Source: Rhizopus arrhizus (lineage: Eukaryota; Mucoromycota; Mucoromycetes; Mucorales; Rhizopodaceae). Taken from it: a stretch of DNA of 64,000 bases. Shown here one piece after another: positions 22,600 to 34,124 of this stretch. Position 1 is the first letter of the stretch; the number at the start of each line of letters is the position of its first letter. The stretch lies in assembly GCA_024220505.1 (NCBI GenBank), contig JAKZZE010000009.1:878001-942000 (forward strand), written 5' to 3'. The translations under genes were made by a program, and so were the position numbers. The notes under the pieces were generated by a model. That model was not told the DNA's origin. It made no database searches and was given only the letters and a program-made list of their open reading frames with translations.

Positions 22600-24650
22600 C
22601 AGGTCTTTATTTGAAGAAAAGCAGAGTTCTATTTTGAGAATTTAAAGACTTCTTGTTTTAGGTAACTTTCAAAGAATGGAACAGAATGTCTTACCCATCC
22701 TTGACAACCTTTTAAAGTAATTTGCAAAAAAAAGCTTCCACAATATGAGGAGTTAGTATGTCTGCTCCATCAAACTGATGTCTCTTGACACCATATTTTA
22801 CCTTGGGCCAAAGCCTCTTGATAGTGTGGTTTAAGAAAACGGGGTACAGGGTGAAAGGCATACGCATTTATATCCCTTACTTCAGTACAATTTTTAACAA
22901 TTGCAAGTTTATGAATGAGTACACTTTCATTACAATATAATAACCTTTTAATTCATTTTTATTTAATACATCCATAACGTTACCCCAAATAATTTAGAAA
23001 GTGTTTAACTCTAATGCCAACTTTTGCTGGTATAACTACAATTTTCCCATCCACTTTTCTTAATGTCCTATCACAACAATAGGCTTTCACAAAGAGATAT
23101 CAATAATAAATTGGCTAGAGATCATAGCCAAAATGGTAATTGAATGTCTTTTTTTTTTTTTTTTCTCCCGCAAATGTGGTTTTTGCAGGTTCACCGACCT
23201 TAGCCCAACCTTGCGTTCGATTAATATAAAGGTTAACATCAGATTTCATAAAAAATGCAACTTTTTCTCATTTCTTTGGAAATGGCTGTAATTTTACTTC
23301 AAACTCTAAAAGAAAAAAATAATCTACACAATTTGATTATGCTTAAGATCTTTGGTTGCTAACTTTCTCAAAGCTTTTGATCAAATATAGATTGTTTCCA
23401 TACAGTGTGTATTCAGAAAGCATCTATAAAGTTAGTGATTAGGCTATAGAATGTCTTATAATTCTTGTTGAATGATGAATATATTCTATTCGCCAGCATG
23501 AATAACTATTATAAAGCCACTGTCAAGCAACACGGTAGTATCATAATCATTTAATAAAACTCAAAGCTTGTAATACGCTTATTTCTCATATCAAAATTAT
23601 CCTGTAAAGTTTCAAAGCTACTTACTTGTCAGATTAAGCAATATTTAGAGAAGCAATGTACAAACACTAGGATCTATCACTCTTGCTGATTTTCTTTTAC
23701 TTAAACAAGAAAATGATCCTAAAATGGTATAAATGTACATTTATCCTTGTGGCACGTTAATATTTATTTGCTATTTAAAGATAAATCACATCTCTTTATG
23801 GTATAGCTTATGATCACTATACAAACCACAAATTTTAATTTTCGGGTTGAATTAAGCTTCCTACACAATGTTGGTTTTACTATAATAAATTGACAACCTT
23901 TTAATATATAGAATAATTTCATCACTACTATAACCACTCAAATTCTAGTAGTAACCACGTTATTACATCGTTAGGTTTAGCTATAATTCAGGGTTAAATA
24001 ACTTGTGGCAACTGCTTCTGTCTATTAAAATAATCGTACTTTGCCAACCGCTCTACTCTGTACATAAGCGGACTGTAATCCTTTTTATAAATTCGGAGCG
24101 ATTCCTAGGAAGCTTTATAAAAATGTTTTTTATATTGAAAATAACAATATGTAACGAGTTTAAAAGAAAAACAAGTTGCTCTCCCAATAAACCCTTTCGA
24201 TAACATACAAGATAACATCATGTTAATTCCAGGATTTTGCAGTAATTTAATTAAACTCGTCCTCTTTTAAGTAGTTGCCAAGAGAGTGATTGATATTAAT
24301 TTAGTAACTCTCATTTATACAGTGTTGTTTTCCTGAATCCAACATTAAATTATTTTATCTCACCTTTTTTTAGCACCTATAAAGGAGAAAAGAATTACCG
24401 TTGTTACTCATGGACTAAGGTTTACTTTGAGCTCAGATGATAGAAATCCTCTTCAAGAACAATGTTAGATATATACTTTTGAATGATTTATTGTGTTGAA
24501 GCCCCTGGACAAAGCTTTATTTAAATTTGTATTGATTTAAAGTAATCAAGGTACTCTTTAATGAAAAAAGGAGTTTTTGATTCATGTTTGAAAAAGAAAA
24601 AGGAGCCAAGAGTGCATTTATTGATGCTTAAGGTGTAACCTTTCTTTCTT
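22600..24650. other. Intergenic desert
   Basis: About 2 kb of AT-rich DNA between the unclear ORFs and the four-TM gene. It holds T runs near 23150 and 24650. Only very short open stretches occur and none has domain character. I see no tRNA-like arms or tandem repeats. Confidence 0.4.
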
Positions 24651-24707
24651 TTTTTTTACTTGAGCTATTTTTTTTTTTTTTCTCTTTTCAATTTTTTCAA
24701 AATTTAA

Positions 24708-25253
24708 ATGTATTCTCTTCAACACTGGATTGGTTTCACTCGTTTAACTACATTAATACTCTCAATATTTATTGTTCTCATCTCACTTTATGTATACAAT
24801 CAACACAGTGCCTCTATTCAAGTACTAATGGATCCTTCGCGAAGAGAAAGGGATGTGGTATACGACATAATTCTGGACAGACGGCTGATTGCTACCTTAG
24901 TAGCTTCACAAGCTTCCATTTTTTGTCAACTTTTCTTACTCATGAATACACATGGAGAAAAATTAGAGTCGACTGTTTTCATGACTGAACAATTCTTTCA
25001 GTGCCTTATGCCAATAGGTTTAGCCATCAGTTGGTTCTTTTGTATCACATTTAATCAACGTGTCAATACAGCATTAAAAACAAAAGATTATTGGACAGAA
25101 GACGTACTAAAAAACTTGGTTGTTATTATTTTCATAATTGAAAGTATATTGATCTGTATTCAATCAATCAAAAAAAAAACTATCTGTTATAAAAAAGGTG
25201 ATATACAATTACCTGATGAAGAGGAATGTACAGCAGCTTTTGTGGAGAAATAA
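24708..25253 (+). CDS. Four-transmembrane orphan protein
   Basis: Single-exon ORF of 181 residues with ATG straight after a T-rich leader. Four hydrophobic segments are visible at about residues 12-30, 63-82, 94-115 and 132-152. The polar loop after TM1 reads DPSRRERDVVYD, and the tail is charged (CYKKGDIQLPDEEE). The layout resembles small tetraspan membrane proteins such as the MARVEL group, but no diagnostic residue confirms that. I do not recognise the family. It is convergent with the TBC gene, about 100 bp away. Confidence 0.7.
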   Translation: MYSLQHWIGFTRLTTLILSIFIVLISLYVYNQHSASIQVLMDPSRRERDVVYDIILDRRLIATLVASQASIFCQLFLLMNTHGEKLESTVFMTEQFFQCLMPIGLAISWFFCITFNQRVNTALKTKDYWTEDVLKNLVVIIFIIESILICIQSIKKKTICYKKGDIQLPDEEECTAAFVEK

Positions 25254-25350
25254 AAAGAATACTTTTGTGTGTAACCAAAGAAAAAAAATGTTTTTTACAT
25301 TTTAATTTATGCAAACCGCGAAATAGAAAAGGGGAAAGGGGGTATTACTT

Positions 25351-27122
25351 TTATTTTAATAAAAATTGCTTTTTAATTTCTTCATTCTTATTTACACTTT
25401 TTGTATATTTTAATTTATGTTCAATAATCATCACCTTTAATTCTTCTAATCTGCATTTCAGCTCTGCATTTTCATCGACCAACTGAGCATTATTATCTAC
25501 CAATCTATCCAACTGTCTTTGATATTCTTTTTCTTTTTCTACACTTAACATTCCGGAATGTATGGCTACGAGTTCACGCTTAAGTCTTTGATTCTCTTCA
25601 TCCAACATGGCCACCGACATTTTGGCTTGAACCAGCTCTTGGGTCACATCTTGATGTTCTGTATTGAGTGTCTTGTAAGCATATCTTAGCTTTTTGAGTT
25701 TTTCAGTAAGTTCTATATTTTTTCTCTTCACATCATCTTCCATGCACTGAAGTTTTTCTTGACGTGCTGCCTCTGCAGAGTATTGTTTACTGAGTTTGCG
25801 TAAAAGTCGAGAAGGAATATCAAAACTATAAGCATCTTCTACAAATCCACTCGGACTATTCTGTAAATGAAAATCAGTATACAGTAACAAAAATAACAAA
25901 GTGAGTTACCTTGTATACATCAAAGGCATGCCCATTGAAAAATTCTAACAAAGATTCAAAATCTAAACATACAATCACTTGCTGGTTTTTCTTCATGAGA
26001 GCCAATGCAAAATTAAGCATCTTGTCAGCTCCTTCAACCAAGACAACATCAAAGACGGCAAACACAAGTTCCAACGGGCAACGGTAGACGAAAAGAGTCA
26101 TGAACCATTGAGATGCATACATACTTGGAAGTACACCTTGAGCATCCAAATGACGATGTACTTGAGGTAAATGAATTGATAAAAGTTTTTCAAACTGAAA
26201 CATGCGTTCATGTAACTTGTCCATTTTAGGTGTAAACTGTCCCCTTAGCCCATATCTTGACATGAGTTTAACAAGTACACTAAAGGCAGCCTCCTCTGGC
26301 ATCTGAAGACAAATTTATTAGTGAGAGGTCCTTTTTCTTTGTCCTTTTGATCCTTACGTGAAGCAATAAGCAGCCCACTAGAAAATGAATCCCTTGACAA
26401 TATCCAACCTGCTCATCAAATAAACTGTACGCTTTAATCACATTGAACAACTCTTCTTCTCCTTTTTTTGTATTAAAATAATCTACATGTGGAAATGCAC
26501 GCGGCAGATCTCTACGAATCAACTTTTCGTATGGACTAGGTTCATTCAATAAATCACGGTACTTTTCTTCTAAATTATTGTTGATTGCATCTGAAAATAA
26601 CTGCCAAAGCATTCCTCGGAGTGGTGCTGGAATTCCTTTTGAAAGATGAGCGCAAAACTTGTCATGATCTGTTCGCAGCACTTTATGAAAATCTGTAATG
26701 ACAGAGGCCCAAAATTCTAAAAAGTTGTTTTTTATTAGACTTGTAAATAAATAAACAAATAATAAATATACAAAACCCCAATCTTTATCTGGTTGATCTT
26801 TTAATGCTTTCAAATTGTTCTTGGCTTCTTCTTTTAATTTAACTTTATCTGAATGATTCAGCTTGGATACAATGACATCGTAATAAGTAGGTGTCTTGGC
26901 TGATTCCACATTAGATACAAGTTGCCAATCTTCATGTACTTCAGGTGACACAATCATAATTGGTCCGCTTTCCATTACAATGCTGTTTGATTTTTCATCA
27001 TTTGAACCACTTGTATCTGAATCATATTCTGGCTTGACTTCCAAAGTAAAATGTTTCACTAAACCTGGTCTTTTTGTTTCAAGAAGTTTTTCATTGTTGA
27101 GATTGAGCCCAATTTTATTCAT
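25351..27122 (-). CDS. TBC-domain Rab GTPase-activating protein with coiled coil
   Basis: Rab-GAP of the EVI5/GYP5 type, which switches off Rab GTPases in secretory or endosomal traffic. Four exons: 27122-26777, 26716-26358, 26302-25910 and 25860-25351, about 535 residues. The TBC domain starts near residue 113 with DWEFWASVITDFHKVL. The catalytic arginine finger is in IRRDLPRAFPHVDYF (IxxDxxR) and the glutamine finger in GYCQGIHFLVG (YxQ), so it should be active. The first intron uses a weak donor (GTTTTG); I chose it because only this splice restores the conserved DWEFW. The last 150 residues form a Leu/Glu/Lys coiled coil, as in EVI5. The first 110 residues are disordered. An upstream in-frame Met at 27161 is an alternative start. 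Confidence 0.87.
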
Positions 27123-27189
27123 TGAAGTTATTTTTTTAAAAAAAAGAGAAGAGAAAAGCAAATCTATATTTTTTCAGCATATAAACGGT

Positions 27190-28735
27190 TATGTTTCAAG
27201 CTGGGTGGCTTTTTATTCATAGCAGCTAACCCACTCTAATCATAATGCAAATATACAAAACAACACTCTTTTTTCTATTTCAATTAATTTCAACACAGAA
27301 TATGTTTATATTATTTTGCCCATGTTTGTTGACCGAAAACTACTTGCACTGATTGATTTGAATAGCAATAAGCATAAAATTTTAATAATAAAATAAATTG
27401 TTGCTTACATCATTCTGACCTTAAATGCATGAAATGAAAAATAACTCCTTCATACCAGACTGTTCCACACATGTAGGCTTCCTGTGTTAGTTTGGTGCAT
27501 TCATTAGTTACGTGGACAAAACGTACTTGTGTTACACAACACACAGACATTTTTTTGTAAGGATTTTATTCAAGTGCCGCAAGGCGTACACCAGAATTTC
27601 TCTAAACAACCATATATTGCAGCAGCCATAATTTCTTAACAATTTAAAGACTTAATGGAAGACTTTTTGTTACTCTCCTTTTTTTTTAGTAGTTAATTCA
27701 TTTGATTCTGATGCTTCACCAAAAGGTAAGCCTTATTATACTGACACGTTGGCTGCTTCTTTCTTTACCGCTTTTGTTTCACGGTGCTCACATATGAAGT
27801 AACGCGTCTTCTTTGGCAACAAACAAGCCTTCAATGCCTCTTTGGATTATGGAAAACAGTAGTAGCATTTCTCTTATTAAATATGGGTCTGATTTTTGAT
27901 CTTACTGGCATGATGAATAGTAATATTGGAGCACCAAGCGTCAAATTATATTTTGTCTGCAAACTGAGATATTGGCCAAATGTTCATTAGAATATTCAAG
28001 AGCACTTGTTTGAACAAAAAGGTATTGACGGCATTTTATATATTGTTGTCAGTAGAGATATCTATCTGCGAATGAGATAATTGATAAATTAAAAGCATAC
28101 ATCGAGGTGCGACTGCTGCAGTATAGAGTTGTTTGAAAAGATTTCACATGCACCTTTTTTCAGTTGGAGCGGATCCTTTGACGCACGTAAGACAGCTTCG
28201 ATCAAAATTTCACCAATCAAGCACATTTTCTTTTGGCAGGTGCTTTGTTCCCTTCACTTAAAACATTAATTATCAACCTTATACAATTTACACACTGGCA
28301 AACAACACAAACAAGGGACAAAGCTGGATTATAGGTTCTAAAATAATGGAATTAGTATGTAGCTCTGTATAAGAGAAAAAACCACCGACCTTTTTGAAGA
28401 AGGATGTTCAATCACTAGTTCCAGGAAATACAAAAAAAAAAGCATACAACTTACTAATCTATCAGGATCTAATAATCAAGTAGGCTTTGACTATATTAGC
28501 AATCACTACATTATCATCACTAAACTACAAAGATTCACATCTCTTTGTTGATCGCCTCAAATAATTTTCTTGCTAAACTAAAAAACTCATCTTGATGGCG
28601 TTACTTTTTATAACGATAGAAGTCCTTCTGTAGAATTTATTTACAAAACTCATTCTTGGCTACTATACAACAATACACATTTATTTTTTATAGAATGAAA
28701 TAAAACTTTTTAAAAATACGAAACTAGGCAAGCAT
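27190..28735. other. Intergenic region with no clear gene
   Basis: About 1.5 kb between the TBC gene (5' end) and ATG15 (3' end). The only long open frame (27784-27990 plus strand, 68 codons) is hydrophobic and without homology I can see. It might be decayed coding sequence. Confidence 0.35.
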
Positions 28736-28741
28736 CATTTA

Positions 28742-30359
28742 TTAATAATAGTGCCATGAATTATCTCGATATCTAGAACGAGCTATTTCAAAAGTAGGTT
28801 TCGCCAATATTCTTGCTACAGTTTCAGTAGGAAAAGGACCGTCTCTTTCGTCATAATATTGCCACAATCCACAATCTTCACAATCTTTTTCTTCAACGCA
28901 TTCTGGCATTGGAAATTCTTCTGGTTTCAATAAAATCGTTTCAATCACGTCTTTTACTCTGTGTGATCTAATATCTACTCTCCATCCATTTTTATTTACA
29001 GTATCCCAAATACACACCTTAAGGCTTTTTGTTTAATCTCTTTTTGTTACACACTTGTTTTTATTTACCTTTCCTGTGTGACATCTTGATTCCATCGCAT
29101 AACCTCCATACCAACAACTGCTTGCAGGACCCTATAAACAATAATAAATGATTGATATTGACACTGACTTTTTTACTTACAGTACAGACACCCACAAAAA
29201 TGGGATCCGCCGTATGACCAAAATGCCATACAGGCGATCTTCCTCCAGGAGCATGGGGTAAATGAAGTCTAGTGGAAGCCAAGCGATCCCCTGGTATTTC
29301 AAATGTTACAGTAGGCACACCAAATGTTTGTCCCACCAAACTTGCCAAGGCCCCTCCTAATGAATGTCCTGTGATCCATATTGTACTTCCTTTATACGTA
29401 TTATAGATATGTTTATATAATTCCTTTAAATAAGCAAAACAAAGTTCAGATTCAAAATAAAACAAAAATGTTTCTTTTTTTGCTTCTTACTAGTGCGTTA
29501 TCGTAATACAGTTCGGATTCGGATATCTTTTTTTCTAGGCAACTATTCTCGCAAACGTAATCATTGTTTTTATAACAGTCGCATACAGGGGTCCAAGCTC
29601 TACTGATTCTAGCACAACAACATGAAAATAAAGCATTATCCTAAAGAGAGAAAAAGAAAAGGTTATAAAAAAAACCATTTTCATATTTCTTCTGTTACAT
29701 TCAGTTTATCTTTTTCCCCAGTAGGGCCGCCTGTCCATAAGCCGGCGCTAGTACCCTTTATACTGATCACAACCAACGAATTATCTTCATTTGTAAATAC
29801 GTGACCTCTAATCCCATCCGAATCCCATCCAAAAGAATTGTTCTGTATACACATTTTTTAGAAGACCTTCCGAAACGCCACAACGTATACTTACCACTTG
29901 CCACTGAGGTCCAAGATCATACCAATCAGTCTCATTCAAATTGATATCTAGATAAGCATTATTTGTCATCTGTGCTAAAGCCAATATGGACTCCCTCTGC
30001 TCTATATCGGGTACTAACCCAATAGACGACTCCAGGTACATGGAACGAACAGTATTACGCCAACGGTTGTCAGATGTCAAAAATTCATTAATATCAGAAG
30101 CAGTAGGTCTTTCAACTACTTGAAGTTTGGATCGGAGCGAGTATGAGTTGTCCTGGTTACTCATGACGTTGACTGAAGGGTTAATGTCATATTTTCGAAA
30201 TAATTTGGGTATCGGTCCATTAGCAGAGGCATGGTGATAAATATGTTTGAGTTTTAAAGTATGTTCTTTGTTTGATATTGAAGAAAAAGCGTGTTGAAAT
30301 GTAAAACAGTTAGTTAGAGTAAAAACAGTAAAATAACAAAGTAACAGAAGCATTGCCAT
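28742..30359 (-). CDS. ATG15: Autophagic vacuolar lipase ATG15
   Basis: Phospholipase that degrades autophagic and Cvt bodies inside the vacuole. Six exons: 30359-29895, 29842-29699, 29640-29491, 29423-29181, 29131-29069 and 29017-28742, giving 446 residues. Residues 3-18 form a hydrophobic signal anchor (LLLLCYFTVFTLTN), as in yeast Atg15, which reaches the vacuole through the multivesicular body pathway. The lipase class 3 nucleophile is in ITGHSLGGALASLVG. The acid residue is in FGHTADPIFVGVC and a candidate His in VDIRSHRVKDVIE. The block TFEIPGDRLASTRLHLPH and the Cys-rich stretches (CCCARIS, SSCWYGGYAMES, CEDCGLW) are diagnostic. The length is shorter than the yeast protein at its C-terminus. 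Confidence 0.93.
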
Positions 30360-30364
30360 GTTAT

Positions 30365-32045
30365 GAATTTAAGAATATAAACATAATAAAGGAGCAAGAA
30401 AAAAAAAGAATGAGTAACTTTGGGGCAAGGAAACAAATAATAGAAACTCAGAAGGTCACGTGGAAAGGTTTATGATTCAAATGGCGACTCAGTATGTTGT
30501 CATGCTGTACGACATGTTTATCCAATGAGATGTCTTGTTGGGAAATCATTGCTATTTATTTGTATTTACATATAAAGATAGATCAAGATAGATAGAGAGC
30601 TACCAGTATCAGCACCTAAATCAAAATCGTCTATACGTAGAGTATGTACAGCAATGATAACATTTTATTTCCATTGTTCTCTAATATATTTACATAAAAA
30701 CCATCTTCCTTCGTTAATATCCATGCATAAACCATATCATAGAGATATATTAACAGTATATGGTCTCTTTTCTTAACAATAATCATTCAAAAGAAAAGGC
30801 ATTTTAAGCTTCCTGCATCAAAACAAATCAAGGTCTTAACCTAAAGATATAAGTTTGTGATTTATATCTCGTTTTTATAGCCTCACTAACCCTTCAGTAT
30901 AATATACAAATAGAAACTATAGATTTTAGGTCTAGACGATATCCCTTACTCTCCGATATTTATATCACAAGTTGACGCTTACTACTATTTTTATTAAATG
31001 CTCATATTTGAATCCGCGGCTGTCAATTCCTTAATTCATTGAAGTAATTATGGTGCAGCTTCTAATAAAAGAACATTGTAAGGAGATGCTTTCAATGATT
31101 GTAAAAACCTGTATAGTTTATAAAAAGAAGGTGCCTGCCGACTCTAGAAAATTCATTCTGGATACTGATTTTTAAATGGTTTATGTGGCTTATATGATTT
31201 CTCCTTGCTTTCAAGATATTTTTTCTTTTGCATGATTTCTAAGGTACTCTATAGGATTAGAATCAACACTTTGAACAGATCATAAATAGACCCTTGTAAT
31301 TCACACTTATTTTGAATTAAGGGTGTATATTATATAGTATGTATGACATGTTGTCCTCCTGAAGGATAAATTTTCTTTTGGTTATAGTGGATAGATTTTT
31401 TAACCAATCAAACATTAAATGCAATAATGAACGGTTGCATGGGGTGTATCTATTACTTATAAAAACATTTCAGCTAGCTGCTTGACTTCCTATCTGCCAA
31501 TAATTCTGCCATAATTAATTAGGAATTTTTACATACGCTTTATAACAGCTTTCGTAGTAAAGTCAGCTATATCCACAACTCAATTGTCTTTAAAAAAGTG
31601 AACTACTATATTCGAATGTAACCGAACACAGTTGATCAATTACTATTTGAATTTGAATCAGTCTTCCACATAGTAACTATGCATTAGACTAACTGAATAA
31701 GGAAAACATAGCTGCAGGGATCAACGTAAAGGAAATGGCAGATAAAAGACCTTGAGGTACACGCCAGAAAAAATTGCCTTTTTTTTCTTTGGATGTCGGC
31801 CCATAAACTAAAAAAGTTGGGAACTTCAGTCATGAATATCAACTGAAAGCTCAGATCCGATTAGGTTCTGTATTAGTCGAATCATTTTGATAGCCAATGG
31901 TTGATACAACATTAAGTAGATCCCCTTCCAATTAAAAATATAACGAAACATGTTTAGAGAGAGAATTAAAGTAAGATGTATTAACAATAAAAAAGAAAAA
32001 ATATTTTAACGTTCCGTTTTTCCATCCTATCGTGTCACAAATATT
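30365..32045. other. Intergenic region upstream of ATG15
   Basis: About 1.7 kb of AT-rich DNA with the ATG15 promoter at its left end. Stops are frequent in all frames. I see no repeat, RNA gene or decayed coding block. Confidence 0.4.
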
Positions 32046-32052
32046 CTGAGGC

Positions 32053-32378
32053 CTAACACATTTCTTCCAAAGCACAGCATACACACATTGCCAACAAACT
32101 AATGCATCTCTTAGTGATATATTAATCATTAAAATGAATTTATATTTACCATCCCCAGCAACATGAATGATCTTCCTTTGGTTGCTCTTGTTGAATTACA
32201 ATTGGCTGTGGAGGCGGGCTAAAATGCATTGACTTAGAGCTTATACTGTCAAAATTACAAAAGATACTTACGCAGGCTGATAGTATCCTCCTTGTTGAGG
32301 TGGTGGATAATATCCCCCTTCTTGAGGAGGAGGAGCATAATATTGGCCTGCCTGGCCTGGAGGATAAGGTGACGACAT
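32053..32378 (-). CDS. 73-aa CYSTM-domain protein
   Basis: Small membrane-associated stress protein of the CYSTM type: a Pro/Gln/Gly/Tyr-rich head and a Cys-rich hydrophobic tail. Three exons, 32378-32272, 32218-32150 and 32098-32053, all in phase. The head has repeats such as PPPQEGGYYPPPQQGGYY. The tail reads HSCCWGCLLAMCVCCALEEM followed by a last Cys, with seven cysteines in the final 20 residues. The last acceptor (TGCATTAG) was chosen because the nearer AG sites give an immediate stop whereas this one restores the CYSTM pattern. CYSTM proteins are tail-anchored and linked to stress tolerance in plants and yeast; the role here is unknown. Confidence 0.72.
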
Positions 32379-32574
32379 CGTACTAATGAAATAAAATAAG
32401 GAAAGAAATATACTAAAAAGAAAGACTATTTATTTACAGTAGTTGCAACGCTACTAGGCGGCTTTTTAAATTGAAGGACAAGAAATAAAACCTCAAAGGG
32501 CGGCTATACAATAACTACAATAAAACAGAAGTACTCATCCTGTGAAGATGGTAAAAAAGAACCTTTGGCGAAAA

Positions 32575-33640
32575 AAGGAAATAAAAATATGAATTGGGAA
32601 GAAAATCTAAGTCCATTTTCAGGTAAAAATATTAATCAATATTAGACATTACTGTGATTCTCAAAGAATAGAGCAAGAATAGATTGTTGAGGATTTGGAT
32701 ATAAAATTGCAAGAGGTTGCTGCTCTTACAGAAGAAATAAAGAGGCAAAAAGGGAATTATCATGAGTATGGCAGTGGATAAAAGCTACTTTTTGCATAAT
32801 ACAAGGGAGTAAAACTTTTTAGTGCTGCGAAGTTTGGTAGATTAGCTGATAGAATTGCCTAGCGTTCAGCACAAAAGCGGGCAAAGAGACTTAAAGACGA
32901 TAAAATTGGGAATATTCTTGAAGGATAAACAAAGTCAATAGAGAGAAAATCCAACTAGAAGGAAAACATAAGGTTCATCTCATAAACTTCTACGATAATA
33001 AACGTTTTAGCTCAAATATTAAACAGCAAGATAACTTTAAGCCTTCAATTAATAAATCAATGGTAAATGATGAAAAAAAGTAGGTGAAGAATAGAGCAGA
33101 AAGGATTTGAACAATTCTCTTATCTAATAAATGTAATTACCTGTTATAATAGCTCTGTTTTTGTTTAATGTGGAACTAGTTCGAGTAAGTCATTCAATAT
33201 CATGTGTTCCAGCATTAACAATCCTCAATTTGTTGTAGATGTTGTAAGCAAACATGGTTACAAGTCTTTCCTTACCATTTTTATAATTCTCTTTTTAGTA
33301 CAAAAGAAAAGCGCTGTACAAACAAATATTACAAGAAGCTCACTAAAGGAAAAAGAAATTAATACTTCTTGAGCTTTTCTGGTCGAAGGTTAAGCGTGAT
33401 CTTCAAAAGATAACCCTTTGATACAGGTAGTATCATTATTTTTGCAATCATGGAATCATATTCAAAAGTAGCTTTAAAAGTTTATGGAGGATGAACAAGC
33501 TAATCAATTGGCTACTTCAAAGGGTGTTTATCTATGGAAAAAGCTTCTAATATCTTCCTTTTCTTTTATAAACAAGTACGTTTATATTTTATTTAGCACT
33601 TTATTATTTATTTCCAAAGGGTTATTAATTTAGATGAAAC
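32575..33640 (+). pseudogene. Decayed coding region, family unknown
   Basis: Plus-strand blocks with coding character are cut by in-frame TAG/TAA codons. One is VEDLDIKLQEVAALTEEIKR (about 32690), another SAAKFGRLADRIA-stop-RSAQKRAKRLKD (about 32830), another VHLINFYDNKRFSSNIKQQ (about 32970), another EDEQANQLATSKGVYLWKKL (about 33490). The first two are Lys/Glu-rich and likely coiled coil. I do not recognise the gene. It may be a decayed mobile-element ORF, since Fanzor-like relics lie 3-5 kb away. Confidence 0.35.
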
Positions 33641-33979
33641 TGCTTCATCAAATCTGAATTAAATATATTATTTACTGAAAAACACAAAAACAGAAGGGTA
33701 AAACGCTAAGAAAATTCTTTATATGGAAATTAATATACCTACTGTTGTACTCTGAAAAAGGAACACTGCATCTTGAAACTAAGGATTGACAATAAAAAAT
33801 TCTAATGCAAGCATTACTAATGTAGACGCCAATAAAAACGTTGTTTTTTCTTCAACTAAAACCCCTTTTACACCCCCTTTATTTCTATTTCTTTTTTAGT
33901 GTTAATGCATAAACAATACATCTTTATTTTATCTTTCTCCTGTTTTATTCTTCTTTCTTTTTTTTTCTTTTCAACCACA

Positions 33980-34120
33980 ATGGATTTCATTGAAAAACTA
34001 CGTACACTTCGTCAAGTGAATAAATACACAAAAAGAAGGGAAACAAATTCAGACTTTGAGTTCAAGGACAAGGATTATTATAAGGCTGCTTACCATGATG
34101 GTATTTACTCGAGTGAATAA
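33980..34120 (+). CDS. Possible 46-aa protein
   Basis: A short [23 protein letters not shown] followed by an acidic and aromatic tail ending YSSE, begins just after a C/T-rich promoter-like stretch (33860-33975). The composition looks like a real, charged micro-protein. The reading frame extends upstream in hydrophobic codons ([14 protein letters not shown]) to 33899, which could instead be a signal peptide. No family recognised. Confidence 0.35.
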   Translation: MDFIEKLRTLRQVNKYTKRRETNSDFEFKDKDYYKAAYHDGIYSSE

Positions 34121-34124
34121 AAAA

